Source of the DNA: Azolla caroliniana
Lineage: Eukaryota > Polypodiophyta
Reading direction: 5' to 3'
Assembly (NCBI GenBank): GCA_043228905.1
Contig: JBHGNT010000018.1
Span: forward strand, 9,052,001-9,116,000
DNA length: 64,000 nucleotides
Shown in pieces: positions 21,992-32,955 of this stretch. The stretch's first letter is position 1. Each line of letters starts with the position of its first letter. A model generated the notes under the pieces. The model did not search any database. It worked only from the letters and a program-made list of their open reading frames with translations, and was not told where the DNA came from. Both the position numbers and the translations under genes were made by a program.

Positions 21992-22416
21992 TGTCATGAA
22001 GACATACATTTTGGCCTTACAAGGATTCGAGCCCAAGACGTCTTGGTCTATATGTTAGACCTTTAACCATTATAATAACATATATGATTTATAGTATTAT
22101 TAGTTATTACAAAATATTTAGAGTATTCCAGAACATTCTAGGATATTCCATGATTATATTAAATATCATAAATATCTAAAATATTCTAGAACATTCTAGA
22201 ATACTCCATAAGGACCTATAAATAGGTGTTTATTCATTCATCACAACTCATTCGGTTCAACACCAGTTTGTAGCCCCTTAGCCTACTCTTTGTAATCCTT
22301 GCTCTCTTATAATATAAACTCTCTTTCCATTTCTAGTGTTCTCTCTCTCTCTCTCTCTCTCTCAATACCTTCTATTGTCATCTTATCTTTCTCTCTCCAA
22401 TTCTCAGGTCTCGACA
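21992..22416 (+). repeat. 5' LTR of CR2a
   Basis: The repeat begins TGTCATGAAGACATAC and ends GGTCTCGACA. TATAAATA is at 22217-22224. A tRNA-like antisense segment is near its left end (22018-22075), and there is a CT run near 22338-22361. Confidence 0.8.
22126..22206 (+). promoter_or_regulatory. Heat-shock-element arrays in the CR2a LTR
   Basis: TTCCAGAACATTCTAGGATA then TTCC at 22126-22149 gives five TTC/GAA units in strict 5-bp phase with one mismatch (GGA). A second array, TTCTAGAACATTCTAGAA at 22184-22201, has four perfect units. The latter ends 15 bp before the TATA box. This matches the heat-shock-factor site consensus (alternating nGAAn/nTTCn). Function is inferred. Confidence 0.6.
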
Positions 22417-22509
22417 ATTTGAACCGAATATGTCTCTTTTCTTCTTCTCCAACTTCTTCTTCTTATCTGAACCTTATTCAAGCAAATCTAGCAATTTTCT
22501 CTCGCAACT

Positions 22510-23600
22510 ATGGAGTCTGTCAGCAAGCAAGAATATATGCGTATTCTCTCCGAGCTCGTAATGCTAACAACCAAATTCATGGCACTGGAGCATGAAAATC
22601 AAAGATTGCTGGGAGACCTACAACAAGTAAGTGCTGAGAAAGTATAACAATACGAAGAATTATCTCAACGGGTGCATCAATTGGAGACTACTCTATTGCA
22701 ATGACAAGCGGTGGAAGTTCAAACCTCGCCGAAGGAACCCAAGATTAGTCCACTGGCCAAGTTTGATGGTACAAGGTCTCAATTTCGTGGATTTTTAAAT
22801 CAGGTACAACTTGTGATTAAATTGCATCCTAGCCGTTACCCAACTAATGTTGCTCGTGTGGGACTAGTTGGTACCTTGTTAACGGGTACCGCATTAGCGT
22901 GGTTTGCACCACTCCTAGAGAAGCACTCACCATTATTAGAAGATTTTGAAGGTTTATTAATGAGTTCCAAGCCAACTTTGGAGACATTGATAGTACGAGG
23001 ACCGTAATAAACAAAATTCGGTGATTACGACAAGGAGATCGTCCTACTTCCGCTTATGTTATAGATTTTCGCCTTCTATCATGTGATATTCCATGGGACG
23101 AGGCAACATTAATGGACCAATTTCATCAAGTTCTATGCAATTATGTGAAGGATTTACTTCTTACCTTCCATGATGATCCAAAATCTCTTACTGAAGCAGT
23201 AAGCTGGGCCGTGTGATGTGATAATCGCTTATTTGAGCGGCGTTCTGAGCACCAACAAATGTTACGCTTCCGACCAAATAAAACATATGCTTCGGTGGCC
23301 GCAACTCCACCCCAAGTATCAAAGTCAAGTGTGGTGGAAGGCCCTACTCCAATCGAAATCGAGACAACACAACGTCGAGGACCATTATCAGATGCTGAAA
23401 AGCAACGACGGTGAGCGAATAGTCTATGCCTCTATTGTGGTGGTCTAGCGCATATTGCTGTGAATTGTCCACATAAACCACAATGACAAGTTAACCAAGT
23501 AAGTGCTCATGACAATCCCATCTCAATTTTTGCCCTGCCTTCTCGTAACCCAAGTAGGCCTAGTAGTCCCTGTCATAAAAATACATTTGATGTCTTGAGC
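22510..23600 (+). pseudogene. CR2a gag
   Basis: The start codon at 22510 gives MESVSKQEYMRILSEL, a short coiled-coil-like lead, then the capsid part (PKISPLAKFDGTRSQFRGFL, ARVGLVGTLLTGTALAWFAP) near 22740-22960. A zinc knuckle CLYCGGLAHIAVNC lies near 23431-23470. Stops or shifts are near 22646, 22701, 23005, 23215 and 23420. CR2b starts with the same N-terminus at 37464. Confidence 0.75.
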
Positions 23601-23653
23601 CAATTAGATGATGTGTTAAACGAGTAAGTCCGGCCAAAATCGGAGCCATTTGG

Positions 23654-24345
23654 TTGGACAACCCTTGGCATGTAACGTCCGTCCCTAGTTGTGGTTCCAT
23701 TTCATCTGGTCAAGTTAGTCGAGTTTTCTCTGCACTAGTTGAGCTTAACACATCTAGGTGTCATCAAGTCCCAGCTTCTGCCCTCTTAGACTCTGCAATC
23801 AACTCTTGTTTCATGGATCGTGAATTTGTTGTAATGCATAATATTCAGTTGCATAAGCTCCCAAGCCCAGTGTTTGTCAGAGTCATTGATGGACGCCCCA
23901 TAGCATCAGGTGATATAGTTGAAGAGTCTGAACCAATTCATGTAGTCCTAGGCAATTTGGCTAGTGTCATATCATTCAACATCATTAGTAGTCCAGAGCA
24001 CTCCCTAGTTCTTGGTCTTCCATGGTTTGAGCTACATAACCCAACTATTGATTGGAGAAAAAGAACCTTGAAGAGGTCACAATATAGTCTGGGTCTCTTA
24101 AAACTCCAACAAAGGATATGACATTCCAAAAGATTTCGACAATCTCTATACATCAGTTACGCGAGGAAGGACGGAAGGAAGACATGTTGGTGTTCACAGT
24201 TTTAGCAACTCCCACATCAAGCTCACAAGAATCGGGGGTCCAACTACCAAAGAAATATATAGAATTCTCCAATGTGTTTGATAAGGTGAAGGCCAATAGA
24301 CTACCAAAGCATCGACCATATGATTGCCCGATTGATTTGCAACCC
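23654..24345 (+). pseudogene. CR2a protease and pre-RT region
   Basis: The retropepsin motif appears as ALLDSAINSCFMD near 23790 where ALLDSGA would be usual, so the Gly of the catalytic triplet is changed. HSLVLGLPWFELHNPTIDW follows. After a frame change near 24118 the pre-RT block reads KYIEFSNVFDKVKANRLPKH and RPYDCPIDLQ. Homology ends near 24345. Confidence 0.7.
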
Positions 24346-25203
24346 AAACCGGAACTGGCGGCGGAGCCGGTGAGGCGGCGGCAATCGGCGACCGGACGAG
24401 GCTGGACGCAAACCGAACGGATAACAAGATCATGTGGTTATTAAAGTAAAGTAAAGGGAACTAAAGTAAAGGTCATGTGAACGGTTGCATGCAACTAAAA
24501 GAAAAAGTCATGCAACTAAAAATAGATGCAACTAAAAGAAAAAGCTACGCAACTAAAAGTAGAGGCCATGCAACAAAAAGTGGACATGCTATGATCAACG
24601 GAGAACTTCATATAAAATTCCATTGTTTTTTACACTCAGGCTCTCTCTCCATTAATTTTCTTTTCCTTCTCAGCTCCCTTATCTTAGGGAAGCCATATCT
24701 CTCATAAACCCTAATTTCCCTATGGAAGCCATAAGGCTCATAAACCCTTTCCCTACGGAAGCCATAAGACTCATAAACCCTAATTCCCCTACGGAAGCCA
24801 TAAGGCTCATAAACCCTAATTTCCCTATGGAAGCCATAAGACTCAAAAACCCTAATTTTCCCTACGAAAGATCTATCACTCATAATTCCAAATTTTTCCA
24901 TACGGAAGCTATTCAACTCATAAACCATAATCTCTTATCAAAGCTAAAAAACCCTAATTTTCTATAGAATCCATATCTTAATTTTCTCTTATCTATTACT
25001 CTAGTAATCTCCATAAGCTAAACTTTTATAATTCCGATCTTGGGATTAATTGTAATATTTCTTTTCTATTTATTAATGAAATTTGTCAATCTTTCTCATT
25101 TTCCATTAATTGTTTAATATAAACATACGTATTTGATATCTTTCGGTTGGAGGCCCCGAGGTCCTGCCTCAAGTTCACGTATCCTCGTTGTATTTTCGCG
25201 ACA
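24346..25203 (+). mobile_element. LTR-like block of an unidentified gypsy element
   Basis: The block separates CR2a from CP2b. It holds repeated CATGCAACTAAAAGAAAAAG-like words (about 24470-24580), a 36-bp tandem array, and a right end GAGGCCCCGAGGTCCTGCC to CGCGACA, which looks like an LTR U5 end. The left end and the element's coding part are not seen. Confidence 0.4.
24687..24967 (+). repeat. 36-bp tandem repeat, about six to seven units
   Basis: The unit contains GGAAGCCATAAGGCTCATAA followed by ACCCTAATTTCCCTA. Copies vary by a few bases and by length of one or two. Because the unit is 36 bp, a 12-residue peptide repeat can be read on both strands, which I do not take as coding. Confidence 0.85.
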
Positions 25204-26296
25204 GCGTAAACCGCACCTGCATCCCCTAGTCGACAATCTGTCCGATAGATATCAGGTTCTTCGTGATGGTTGGAACGTGTAATACGTTCATCAACTTCCC
25301 CCTCTGTCCAACGTGGCTCAAAGGGACTTCTCCGACATGTACGATTGGATGTGGGGTGTCGTCTCCGGTTTTGATGACTCCCGGTTGTCCGGTTTCTCCA
25401 AGAAGGAGAACCACTCTCTGTGGCTCGTCATGTGATTCAACGCACCGAAATCAACGTACCACACTTCCTCCGATTTGGAAGTGGTCTTCTTCATCGAGTT
25501 AGCGTCGTATTTCATCACCAAGGCTGGTGTCGGCCTTTACTTGCTGGCCTTGACTCCCCTTGCTTGTGGAGGGTCCGGAACTGTTGTCGGCACGTTCTCT
25601 GTGCCTTCGGTCCTGCTCTTGCCGGCCGCTACCATTGCGAGCCGACCCGCCTCGTCCACCACTCCCACGGGGCCGATCTGCCTCTGTGTACAACATCCGA
25701 CTGTCGGTGGGTGCACTTGTTGACGCACCAACGTGGTTCTCCTCTATGAGGAGCATCGATTGTAAGTCGAAAAATGACGGCGTATTCTCCCTTGTACACA
25801 CAGTAGTTCGAAACGCTCCGAACTTTGACGCCAAACCTCCGAGACAGATTTGCACCATATCGGCTTCTTTGATATTCACATCGATGGAGGCAGAGAGTTG
25901 CAAATGTCCTTGATTTTGGAGGTGTAGTCTGCCATTGACAAGTCGTGTTGTCGTAGGTTGCTTAGCTTCTATCGGAGTTGAAGCTTCCTTGCTGTAGTGC
26001 TTGTGGCGAAAATCTTCTTCAGATTTCCCCAAGCATCTTTCGGCGTTTTTGTATCCCGAATGTAGCTTAGGAGTTGTTCGCCCACACAAGACGCGAAGCA
26101 GTATAGTACGTTGCTTGCCGACTGTTCCCACGCTAGGAAATCTGTGTGTCGATTCAGGTGCTGTGTCATTTGCTTCGTCGACATAGCTCCAATAACCGTG
26201 CCCGAGCAGGTACTGGTGCATATTGTAGGACCAAGGCGCGTAGTTGTTTCTGTCGAGCTTCTCCGTTGGAAGCGAGCTAGCCATGCCTCTATCCAT
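25204..26296 (-). pseudogene. CP2b gag and start of pol
   Basis: The frame starts at 26296 with MDRGMASSLPTEKLDRNNYA and YNMHQYLLGHGYWSYVDEAN, as in CP2a. A shift near 26140 scrambles the middle; ICLGGLASKFGAFRTTVC returns later. The part past gag reads VWYVDFGALNHMTSHREWF, where the protease DSGA is altered to DFGA, and VLHVPTITKNLISIGQIVD, ending near 25205. It would encode capsid and the protease start; this copy is defective. Confidence 0.8.
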
Positions 26297-26367
26297 CGGT
26301 TTTACCTGTTCTTCTTGGTTGGTTTTCCTTTCAAGCTATGTTGACTGCAGAGGTTCTCAACCCTCAC

Positions 26368-26379
26368 GCTCTGATACCA
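26368..26379 (-). other. Primer-binding site of CP2b
   Basis: On the minus strand TGGTATCAGAGC directly follows the LTR end TTTTACA. It is the initiator tRNA-Met complementary site, identical to that of CP2a. Confidence 0.85.
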
Positions 26380-26804
26380 TGTAAAAGAATAGTGTGCGGA
26401 AGCAATAGAAAGCCGAAACACAGAAACGTAGGTTTAATGGAGAGCTTGAATATACACAGTACGCGGGAGAGACAGAGAGAGAGAGAAAGAGCAGAATATA
26501 AGCCTCTATTCAAAATAACTCTAAAACTCTGTAATACTCTGTACATCGTATGTGTTCAATGAACACTTTTATACAAGTCCATACGGACTAACAGAAGTAC
26601 GTTGTACTTCAATGCTCACACGAGCGTCTGACACTAACTACAAGACCTTAACTACCTAGTAGTCTAGCTGCTACTTGGCTTCAGGTTACTACTTGATCCG
26701 GCTAACCGGCTCCCCAGCTCATCGGCTCACTTGCTCACCGGCTCACCGATCCGGCTCTTCCTTCCGGATGCCAATCCGGATCCGGTTGAGCTTACCGCTC
26801 AACA
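26380..26804 (-). repeat. 5' LTR of CP2b
   Basis: On the minus strand it begins TGTTGAGCGGTAAGC and ends CTATTCTTTTACA. It shares the TATAAAAGTGTTCATTGAAC core and the CTCTCTGTCTCTCCCGCG stretch with the CP2a LTRs, but its left part has diverged. Confidence 0.75.
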
Positions 26805-27099
26805 CTAAATAATAATAATAACAGACATATTTGTAAATAGCCCATATTCTATTGAGGTAAAATACCTCTAGGGAAAAACTTTAGTAGAATAGAATAGAGT
26901 GATTTAGAATAAAGTTTCCGTAGTTGTGTGTAAAGAAGAGTGCAACAGAGAAGTGTGTGTAAGTGGTGCCATAGCTATGATGCCAAGAGCCTTGCGAGGC
27001 TAATACGTTCTATTTGAAGAGTGTTGTAATCTGTTTTATCTCTATATATTCTCTGATATAGTGGATCTCTGTTTCTGTGGTTTTCCTCGTTTAGGGTTT
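26805..27099. other. Unassigned spacer
   Basis: This AT-rich stretch carries an AAT microsatellite start (26808-26820) and GTGTTGTAATCTG to TTTAGGGTTTCC, which resembles an LTR U5 region. No partner or end is recognised. Confidence 0.35.
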
Positions 27100-28140
27100 C
27101 CATGTCAAACTCTGTGTATTTGCTGTTTTTACGTTCTGCATGTACATTTCATCATATCTTCCTAATAGATCTACAATTAGATCCCTTCAATTTCTATAAT
27201 AACATTGAATCTATCCATAATGACCAAATTTACCACATACATAACATTTATTTTCACTTCTATTACTTAACTATCTTCCTTGACCCTTACCTTGTAGTTT
27301 GCCTCTACCTCTTAATCCTCCTCGATGACGTTGATTTTGACTTTCATCTCTATCATGATGTTGAAAGTCATTAATCCCTCCTCTTCCTTGTTGTCCTCGT
27401 CCAAATATACATCTTCCTCTTGATCCTACAAACAACACTTGCAGTTGATTGCCCTTGGGATGTGAACCTTATAGGTTCATCTCCTCCATAATCATTAGTG
27501 AAACCAATTGATCAAAATATGGTAAATGCTCTCTAACATATATTGATGTAGTAAAAGTGTTCCACTTATCATCATCTTTTAAACCATTCAACGTATATGT
27601 AATTAAATCATCATCATCTAATGTTGATTTAATAGATCTTAATGCATCCGCGAATTCCCTACCTCGTACATTATAATAATTTCTAGTAATTGAGGGAGAT
27701 TTCCTTAAATTATTCAACTCACTCTTTCATTGTATGTTAGAGGTAAAATATAGTCTCTCTAAAGTATCCCACACTTGTTTTGATGTAGTTAACTCTGGTA
27801 TATGACCAATCATTGAATTTGATATAACTTGTGAAAGAAAGAATATACCGCTTTTATCCCTTTAATTCCATTGATTAAATTGTCTTAGTTGATCTTCACT
27901 TAGTTGTGATGGCAATTTCAAGTGGTGGCTCTTCTCTTGTCACTAACCTCCACCAATTCTTACCAAGTAGATAATTCTTCATACGGAATCTCCATGGTTG
28001 ATAGTTGAACATTCTTTCTCTTGCTTCTCAATTTGAGAGCTAATATCCGCCTTATCTCACTACACCGTGAGAGTTAATAATATGGTTTATGATTAGATTA
28101 ATAAGACTATTTTAATTAGATTAGCAAGTCTCTAATACCG
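27100..28140 (-). pseudogene. CP4: copia gag remnant with primer-binding site
   Basis: The minus strand starts with TCGGTATTAGAGAC (28129-28141), a degenerate copia primer-binding site. A gag follows whose later part is open (27717-27469): SIKSTLDDDDLITYTLNGLK and LPYFDQLVSLMIMEEMNL, typical UBN2-type copia gag. A zinc knuckle CYVCGKFGHYG near 27238-27205 is then cut by a stop. No protease or pol is seen before 27100. Many stops show old decay. Confidence 0.7.
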
Positions 28141-28973
28141 AATTTTGTGAGGATTTATGCTATTCTCACACATCTAGAAGAGTAGTAGGCCACTTCTAAT
28201 TCATAATATGTGTTTAAATAGGCACAAAAACTAAGATACCATAAAATATAAGAAGAAAATACATGCAATTAAGCAAGCATATGGATCAAATAAGACTATA
28301 ATAGAATAGAATTATTGCTTATACATGGAGAATAAACATGGATACCTTAGATGGCTTAGGAGAGAAATGTCCTAAGCTAACTCTAGCTTGAGGAGGGTGC
28401 CTCTATTTTGAGCCCAATTCTTTTATATCCATGCATTGCCTTTTATAGAAAACATTGCGTCTTAAATTAGTTGTATGTCTAATTTGGGTGATTGATATTT
28501 TTTACATATTGTTAAAATTTGACCATTGGTTTGCTATTCTTTTTCTTCCTTGATGCACATTTCTTTTCTCCACCATAGAATTACTCTTTTAAATTTTTTT
28601 CTTGCCCACTACTTTTAAAGTAAATAGATATATGTCTAATGCAAAATCTTTATAATATATTTTAATTATTAGTATTATCTACTATATTATTATATTTTAA
28701 TAATATACTAGGCTACATATTTACTTATTTATTAAATAAAACTTATAACCTACTTATAAAAACTCAATAGATTTACATTTTAATATACTAATGAGTTTGT
28801 TTATTTCAAGAAAAATGACCGTCAATACACACACACATATTTATGTACGTACGTATGTTTTAGTAAGCAATTGGTAATTATAAGATTTTTTTATTTAAAC
28901 ACAAGGATTAATGAAAAAAACTACTTGTATTTGAAATGAAATGAACAATTATGGTGAGATGATGTATCTATGT
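28141..28973. other. AT-rich region between CP4 and the host gene
   Basis: It probably starts with the LTR of CP4 (next to the primer-binding site, end not located). It continues as AT-rich DNA with a CACACA run (28828-28838) near the 3' end of the host gene. No coding sequence is recognised. Confidence 0.4.
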
Positions 28974-28979
28974 TTTATT
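28974..28979 (-). terminator. Candidate polyadenylation signal of the host gene
   Basis: AATAAA on the minus strand lies about 21 bp after the stop codon of the tweety-like gene. Plant signals are loose, so the true site may be further on. Confidence 0.35.
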
Positions 28980-28999
28980 GGTTAATTAATAGTGCTTAG

Positions 29000-31672
29000 C
29001 TATATTAGAGTCTCTTTTACCCTGGAGGGTGTTTTGATATGATGGAAAAACACATGTTTTCTCTTCTTGCTAAAGATTATCCATAGGAGAATAGAGAACA
29101 TGAGGCCTCCAGAAATAAGAGCTAGCCCAATGTACTGGCATTTGAGATAATCATGAAGATGATAGCAATGTTGGTGACGGATCGTGATGAAGGCATCACG
29201 AACAAAATTGCAATTCACAATGTCTAAAAGGAATGGGATATCGTCATAAAGCATATTAATGATAGAAATTGATTGGTTGAGGCGATCAAATGTTTGCATT
29301 GTTAGTGTACAAGTGTAATTTGTTGTTGTGCTACTACTATGATTGTCACACACGTAAGGCAACCATGCCTGCATTAAAAAAGAAGAGAGAATGTAAGACA
29401 TATTGAGGGAGATTAGTAGTCAAAACTCCGCTTTAGTTATACTTTTTAGTTTTCCACGATTAGAACATAAAGCCTATTTTTCCTTGTTTAATAATGCTAG
29501 AAAATCTTCATGGGACACATTATTCCAAGTTCCAACACACAATAATGTTCAAAGCTCACCTGAGCCGCTGTGGAAATGTTCACGCAATTGACACCATGAG
29601 CAACCAATGATAAACTTGATGACTTTGAGAAAGACGGATTACACAAGGGCAAAATTGGACTTGATGTTGATCCATTGATGAAATTGGTTTCTATGCCCTT
29701 GTTAATCCCTCTAATTGTATCATTCACAAGTTGGGTTGTTTGATCTAGCACGGAATGACTGACATTCATGCTAACACAAGGCAAAATCTCTTTTAATGTG
29801 GTATTGGCCAAGGGGTTGGCAATCCATTCTCCCATCGCAACACATGCATCACCAACTACACTGTAAGAGGAATATTAAAGACTTTGGGTAAATTCGAATA
29901 AAGAATCTTTAAGAACTCAAAGATTTCCACTTACTTATCAAACATGATGTAAAGTCCACATAAAATCCAAGTGCCAACAACAAGAAACCATGCCACCATT
30001 ATCAACCTACATCATCAAAATGATCATATTTGAATGATAGTAAGGTATTTCTCTAGATAAGAACAATTGAATAGTATTTGAATAAGAAGGCTTACAAATA
30101 TAAGAGAGGCATCATTCCAAGTGTCGAGAATACTGCATAAAATGTCATCATAATGTTTTAGAAATGTGAATTACATTTCACCTTGAGCCACCATTATGAG
30201 AAAAGATAATATTAACATGTTCGGTATATACATACATAGACATGTTCTCTAACATACATACATACTTTATATACTTACATACATAGAATGAACCATACGT
30301 GCATTCACATTCGAGAACGATTCAATCAAACGTGTATGGTAAATCATCTCAAAGTTGGATTGACTATGGTCTATAATATATATTATATATTGATTCACTC
30401 TCAATCCCAATAAGTGGACTTTAATCCATTGTGAACTACCAACATAAGTATGCGTGCAATATTTGCATTGTATCACATGCATACTTTTGAGATGCTTCTT
30501 AAGAATCATTTGCATTGTATGACATGCATACTTTTGGGATGCTTCTTAAGAATCAAGACATCTCTATCATCCTCACTTTAGAACTTTACAAAAAAATAAG
30601 TATGAACTATAGAGATTGAATCAAAATATGTCATTATAAATTATAATCAAACATTCAAAAACTCATAAAACGTATATTTGAGAATATGAAGAAAACATAA
30701 AACGTATATTCGAGAACATGACATAGGCAGTAGTAGCATAACAACATACCACTAGGGTGAGCTAATTTCTAATAACAAAGAAAAAAGAAGATAAAAACTA
30801 TGACAACACTAACATAAAAATTTGTTATGACATGGTACTAACGAGAGAGAGAGAGAGAGATTAAAAATTTGGGAGTCGAACCCAAGACATAGACAACAAT
30901 AGCATGACTCCTTACCACTAAGGTGAATTGAATTTGTAATGCTAATAAATGAAAAGAGCAATAGAAAAAAATGAGCACACATTTTTCCCTTTTCAAACGT
31001 GTTCGTTTTCAAACGTTTTTAAACGTTTGAATGCTTGCACGAACACGAATATTACGTTATATGCAAGTTACATATATGTATTTATGTACAAGTGGATATG
31101 CAACTATGTTTAGACATCTAGATTATTATTATTATTATTAATCTAGATTGTTATTATTAACATGAACGAACTATATGTACGTGATGGGGCTATACCAAAT
31201 CCAAGGAGACTCAAAGCTAGCATTATTCCAGCAATGATTACCATTGCAAGGCGCCTGCAAAGAAATTGAAGAAAATTGTTTAGCACTTTACCAAGTTTGT
31301 AGTTTTTCATAATTTATATCAACATATATATGCAAGTATTATTTAGAAGAAGAAGATCGAGATTGAGGAAGGAATAATGCTGAAGTTGAAGTCTTACGCC
31401 GAATCTAACGTACTTCGTATGTATTTTGCATTTTCATGTGTGTTTTTTTCCAACAATCTTGCGCCTTCGACTAATGCAGAGGACAATGACGTGAAGTTCA
31501 TACTCTTCGATTGTGGTACAAAATATGTTATGTTGGGGAGGGATGCAAATACATTATTTCGCAACCGAGTGACCACATGATCGGACTTGCCAACGACATA
31601 GTCTAATGTAGCTTCAACCTCATCATTGGCCTTCCCCTGGTAGACATATACAAGCATGCTACCCACCCTGTA

Positions 31673-31706
<34 letters not shown>

Positions 31707-32955
31707 ATGGCCAAATAGGAAAGAAATGGGAACAGTTTTTTAAGGTTTCTTCAATGGATGAAATGGGGTTTCTATGCCCCCCTTGCATAAATAATAACTA
31801 ACTTTTTTTGTTTTTTAAAACTTACACAGAGACAGCGGTGAAGAGAAGCAGGAAAAGAAGAGGCAAGCAGACATGGCCGCTGTGGGAGCCCTTGAAGATG
31901 TTGAAACAACAGCAGAAGAAGAGAATGAAGAGGAATGGCAGGCCTAGCAATAGCCAGAGCCCCGCCAGAATGAATCCCGGCCGCGCCGTATACCCCACCG
32001 ACTGCACACCATCATCATCAAGAAGACCAAAAAACCTTAAATGTTGTACCAAATCCATCTTGAATAAACTAAAATAAACCTTGAAACTGCAAATTATATG
32101 GCCCAGTTTAACCGACTCCCACGATTCAGGTATTATTATTCTAGTATGATATACATATATCCTGATTCCCATCCATCTAGTGCCTGATAGATAATCCCTA
32201 CCTAGTATATTCCGATCAATAATTCCCATGACAAATTGAAGATGGAAAACATTATTGATTACATTACCGCCCAATAATGCTTGTTTTGAACATCCCAACC
32301 TCCCATATAGATGCGGAAATCTTTGAGAGGATCTTGTCTCTCCGTCCGTTTTCTAGCGAGAATTACAAAATCAGTGGTAGAATTTGCGGATCTATTTGAA
32401 TCCGCAGAAAAAACGGAGCTATTTGAACCTGTGGAAACAATGGTAGAAAATTAGGACTCCCCAAGAAATTCGGAATCGGAAGAGAAATTTTCAGAGAACA
32501 GCGGAAAAAGAGAGGGCAGGGCAATTAAGGAAAACAATGGGGATTCAAAATATAAAAGCAAAAAACACAGAAGAAAATGCCCATCAGGTTTTTCCATGGT
32601 AGTCTTTTGGTTACTGAAATATTTGAGGCTACAAAACTAACAGAAATTTGAAGATAAGAAACAGCGAGATCGATGAAATGTAGCTTAATAAACTTTCGTC
32701 TTTTTCTCTTCTTTCCGTTCGTGATTATATAATGTATATTGCCAACAACAGAAAACAGTATAAGTTCATGTTCTAATCAAATCGTGGTGATATACTACAA
32801 TGAAGTCAAGATTGAATTGAGGGGGTAAAAACATTACCTTGATTAAGCAATGGAAAAGCTTGTGAGCAGTAATGGATTGGATGAAGAAGGAAGAAGAAGA
32901 AGAAGAAGAAGAAGAAGCAGAGATTATGAAAATAATGAGCTGCAGAGTATGGCAT
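29000..32955 (-). CDS. Tweety-like / plasma membrane fusion-type multi-pass membrane protein, nine exons
   Basis: Exons on the minus strand: 32955-32838, 32428-32268, 32001-31826, 31667-31398, 31254-31196, 30132-30096, 30006-29935, 29860-29560, 29368-29000. Every junction is GT-AG, phases agree throughout, and the sum is 1563 bp, 520 residues plus TAG. Features: signal-like start with a run of about nine Phe; QDPLKDFRIYMGGWD and NKHYWASVGYTARPGF before membrane segment 1; segment 2 around LPLLFLLLFTAVSVVG; a loop with ATLDYVVGKSDHVVTRLRNN; segments 3 and 4 in the small exons; GDACVAMGEWIANP; a Cys-containing loop; a last segment and a basic tail. This fits the plant family containing Arabidopsis At2g12400-type proteins (recalled, role poorly known). 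An upstream in-frame ATG at 33024 would give 543 residues. I see no stop or frameshift. Confidence 0.85.
30722..30770 (-). repeat. SINE-like fragment, truncated
   Basis: The minus strand reads CTCACCCTAGTGGTATGTTG then TTATGCTACTACTGCCTATGTC, the same order as the fuller copy at 30840-30945, but it stops before the B box. It lies in the intron between exons 5 and 6 of the host gene. Confidence 0.5.
30840..30945 (-). repeat. tRNA-derived SINE-like element
   Basis: The minus strand holds CACCTTAGTGGTAAGGAGTC (A-box-like TAGTGGTAAGG) and about 40 bp later GGGTTCGACTCC, a good Pol III B box, followed by a T-rich tail and a CT run. The spacing fits a tRNA-derived SINE head. It sits in the intron between exons 5 and 6 of the host gene, in the gene's orientation. 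Confidence 0.6.
32889..32917 (+). repeat. GAA microsatellite inside exon 1 of the host gene
   Basis: A run of AAG/GAA triplets on the plus strand is TTC on the coding strand and encodes about nine consecutive Phe in the signal-like segment. It is likely to vary in length between individuals. Confidence 0.8.

Larger units (their letters stand above)
21992..24345 (+). mobile_element. CR2a: chromovirus, 5' half
   Basis: A 5' LTR is followed by gag, protease and the region just before RT; the element then breaks off near 24345, inside HRPYDCPIDLQP. CR2b (35421-41211) is a second copy of the family that keeps the rest of pol but lost most of gag, so the two copies complement each other as evidence for the family. 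Confidence 0.8.
25204..26804 (-). mobile_element. CP2b: copia 5' part, second copy of the CP2 family
   Basis: On the minus strand a 5' LTR (26804 to 26380), primer-binding site and gag-protease start are present. They match CP2a (53665-59425) in gag wording (MDRGMASSLPTEKLDR) and in the protease-integrase linker. The copy ends abruptly at about 25204 within GMQVRF, against the LTR-like block to its left. Confidence 0.85.

Noticed and set aside
27102-27374. 90-codon plus-strand frame
   Set aside because: Antisense of the CP4 gag and zinc-knuckle region; AT-rich, with a low-complexity Tyr/Phe/Leu/His peptide.
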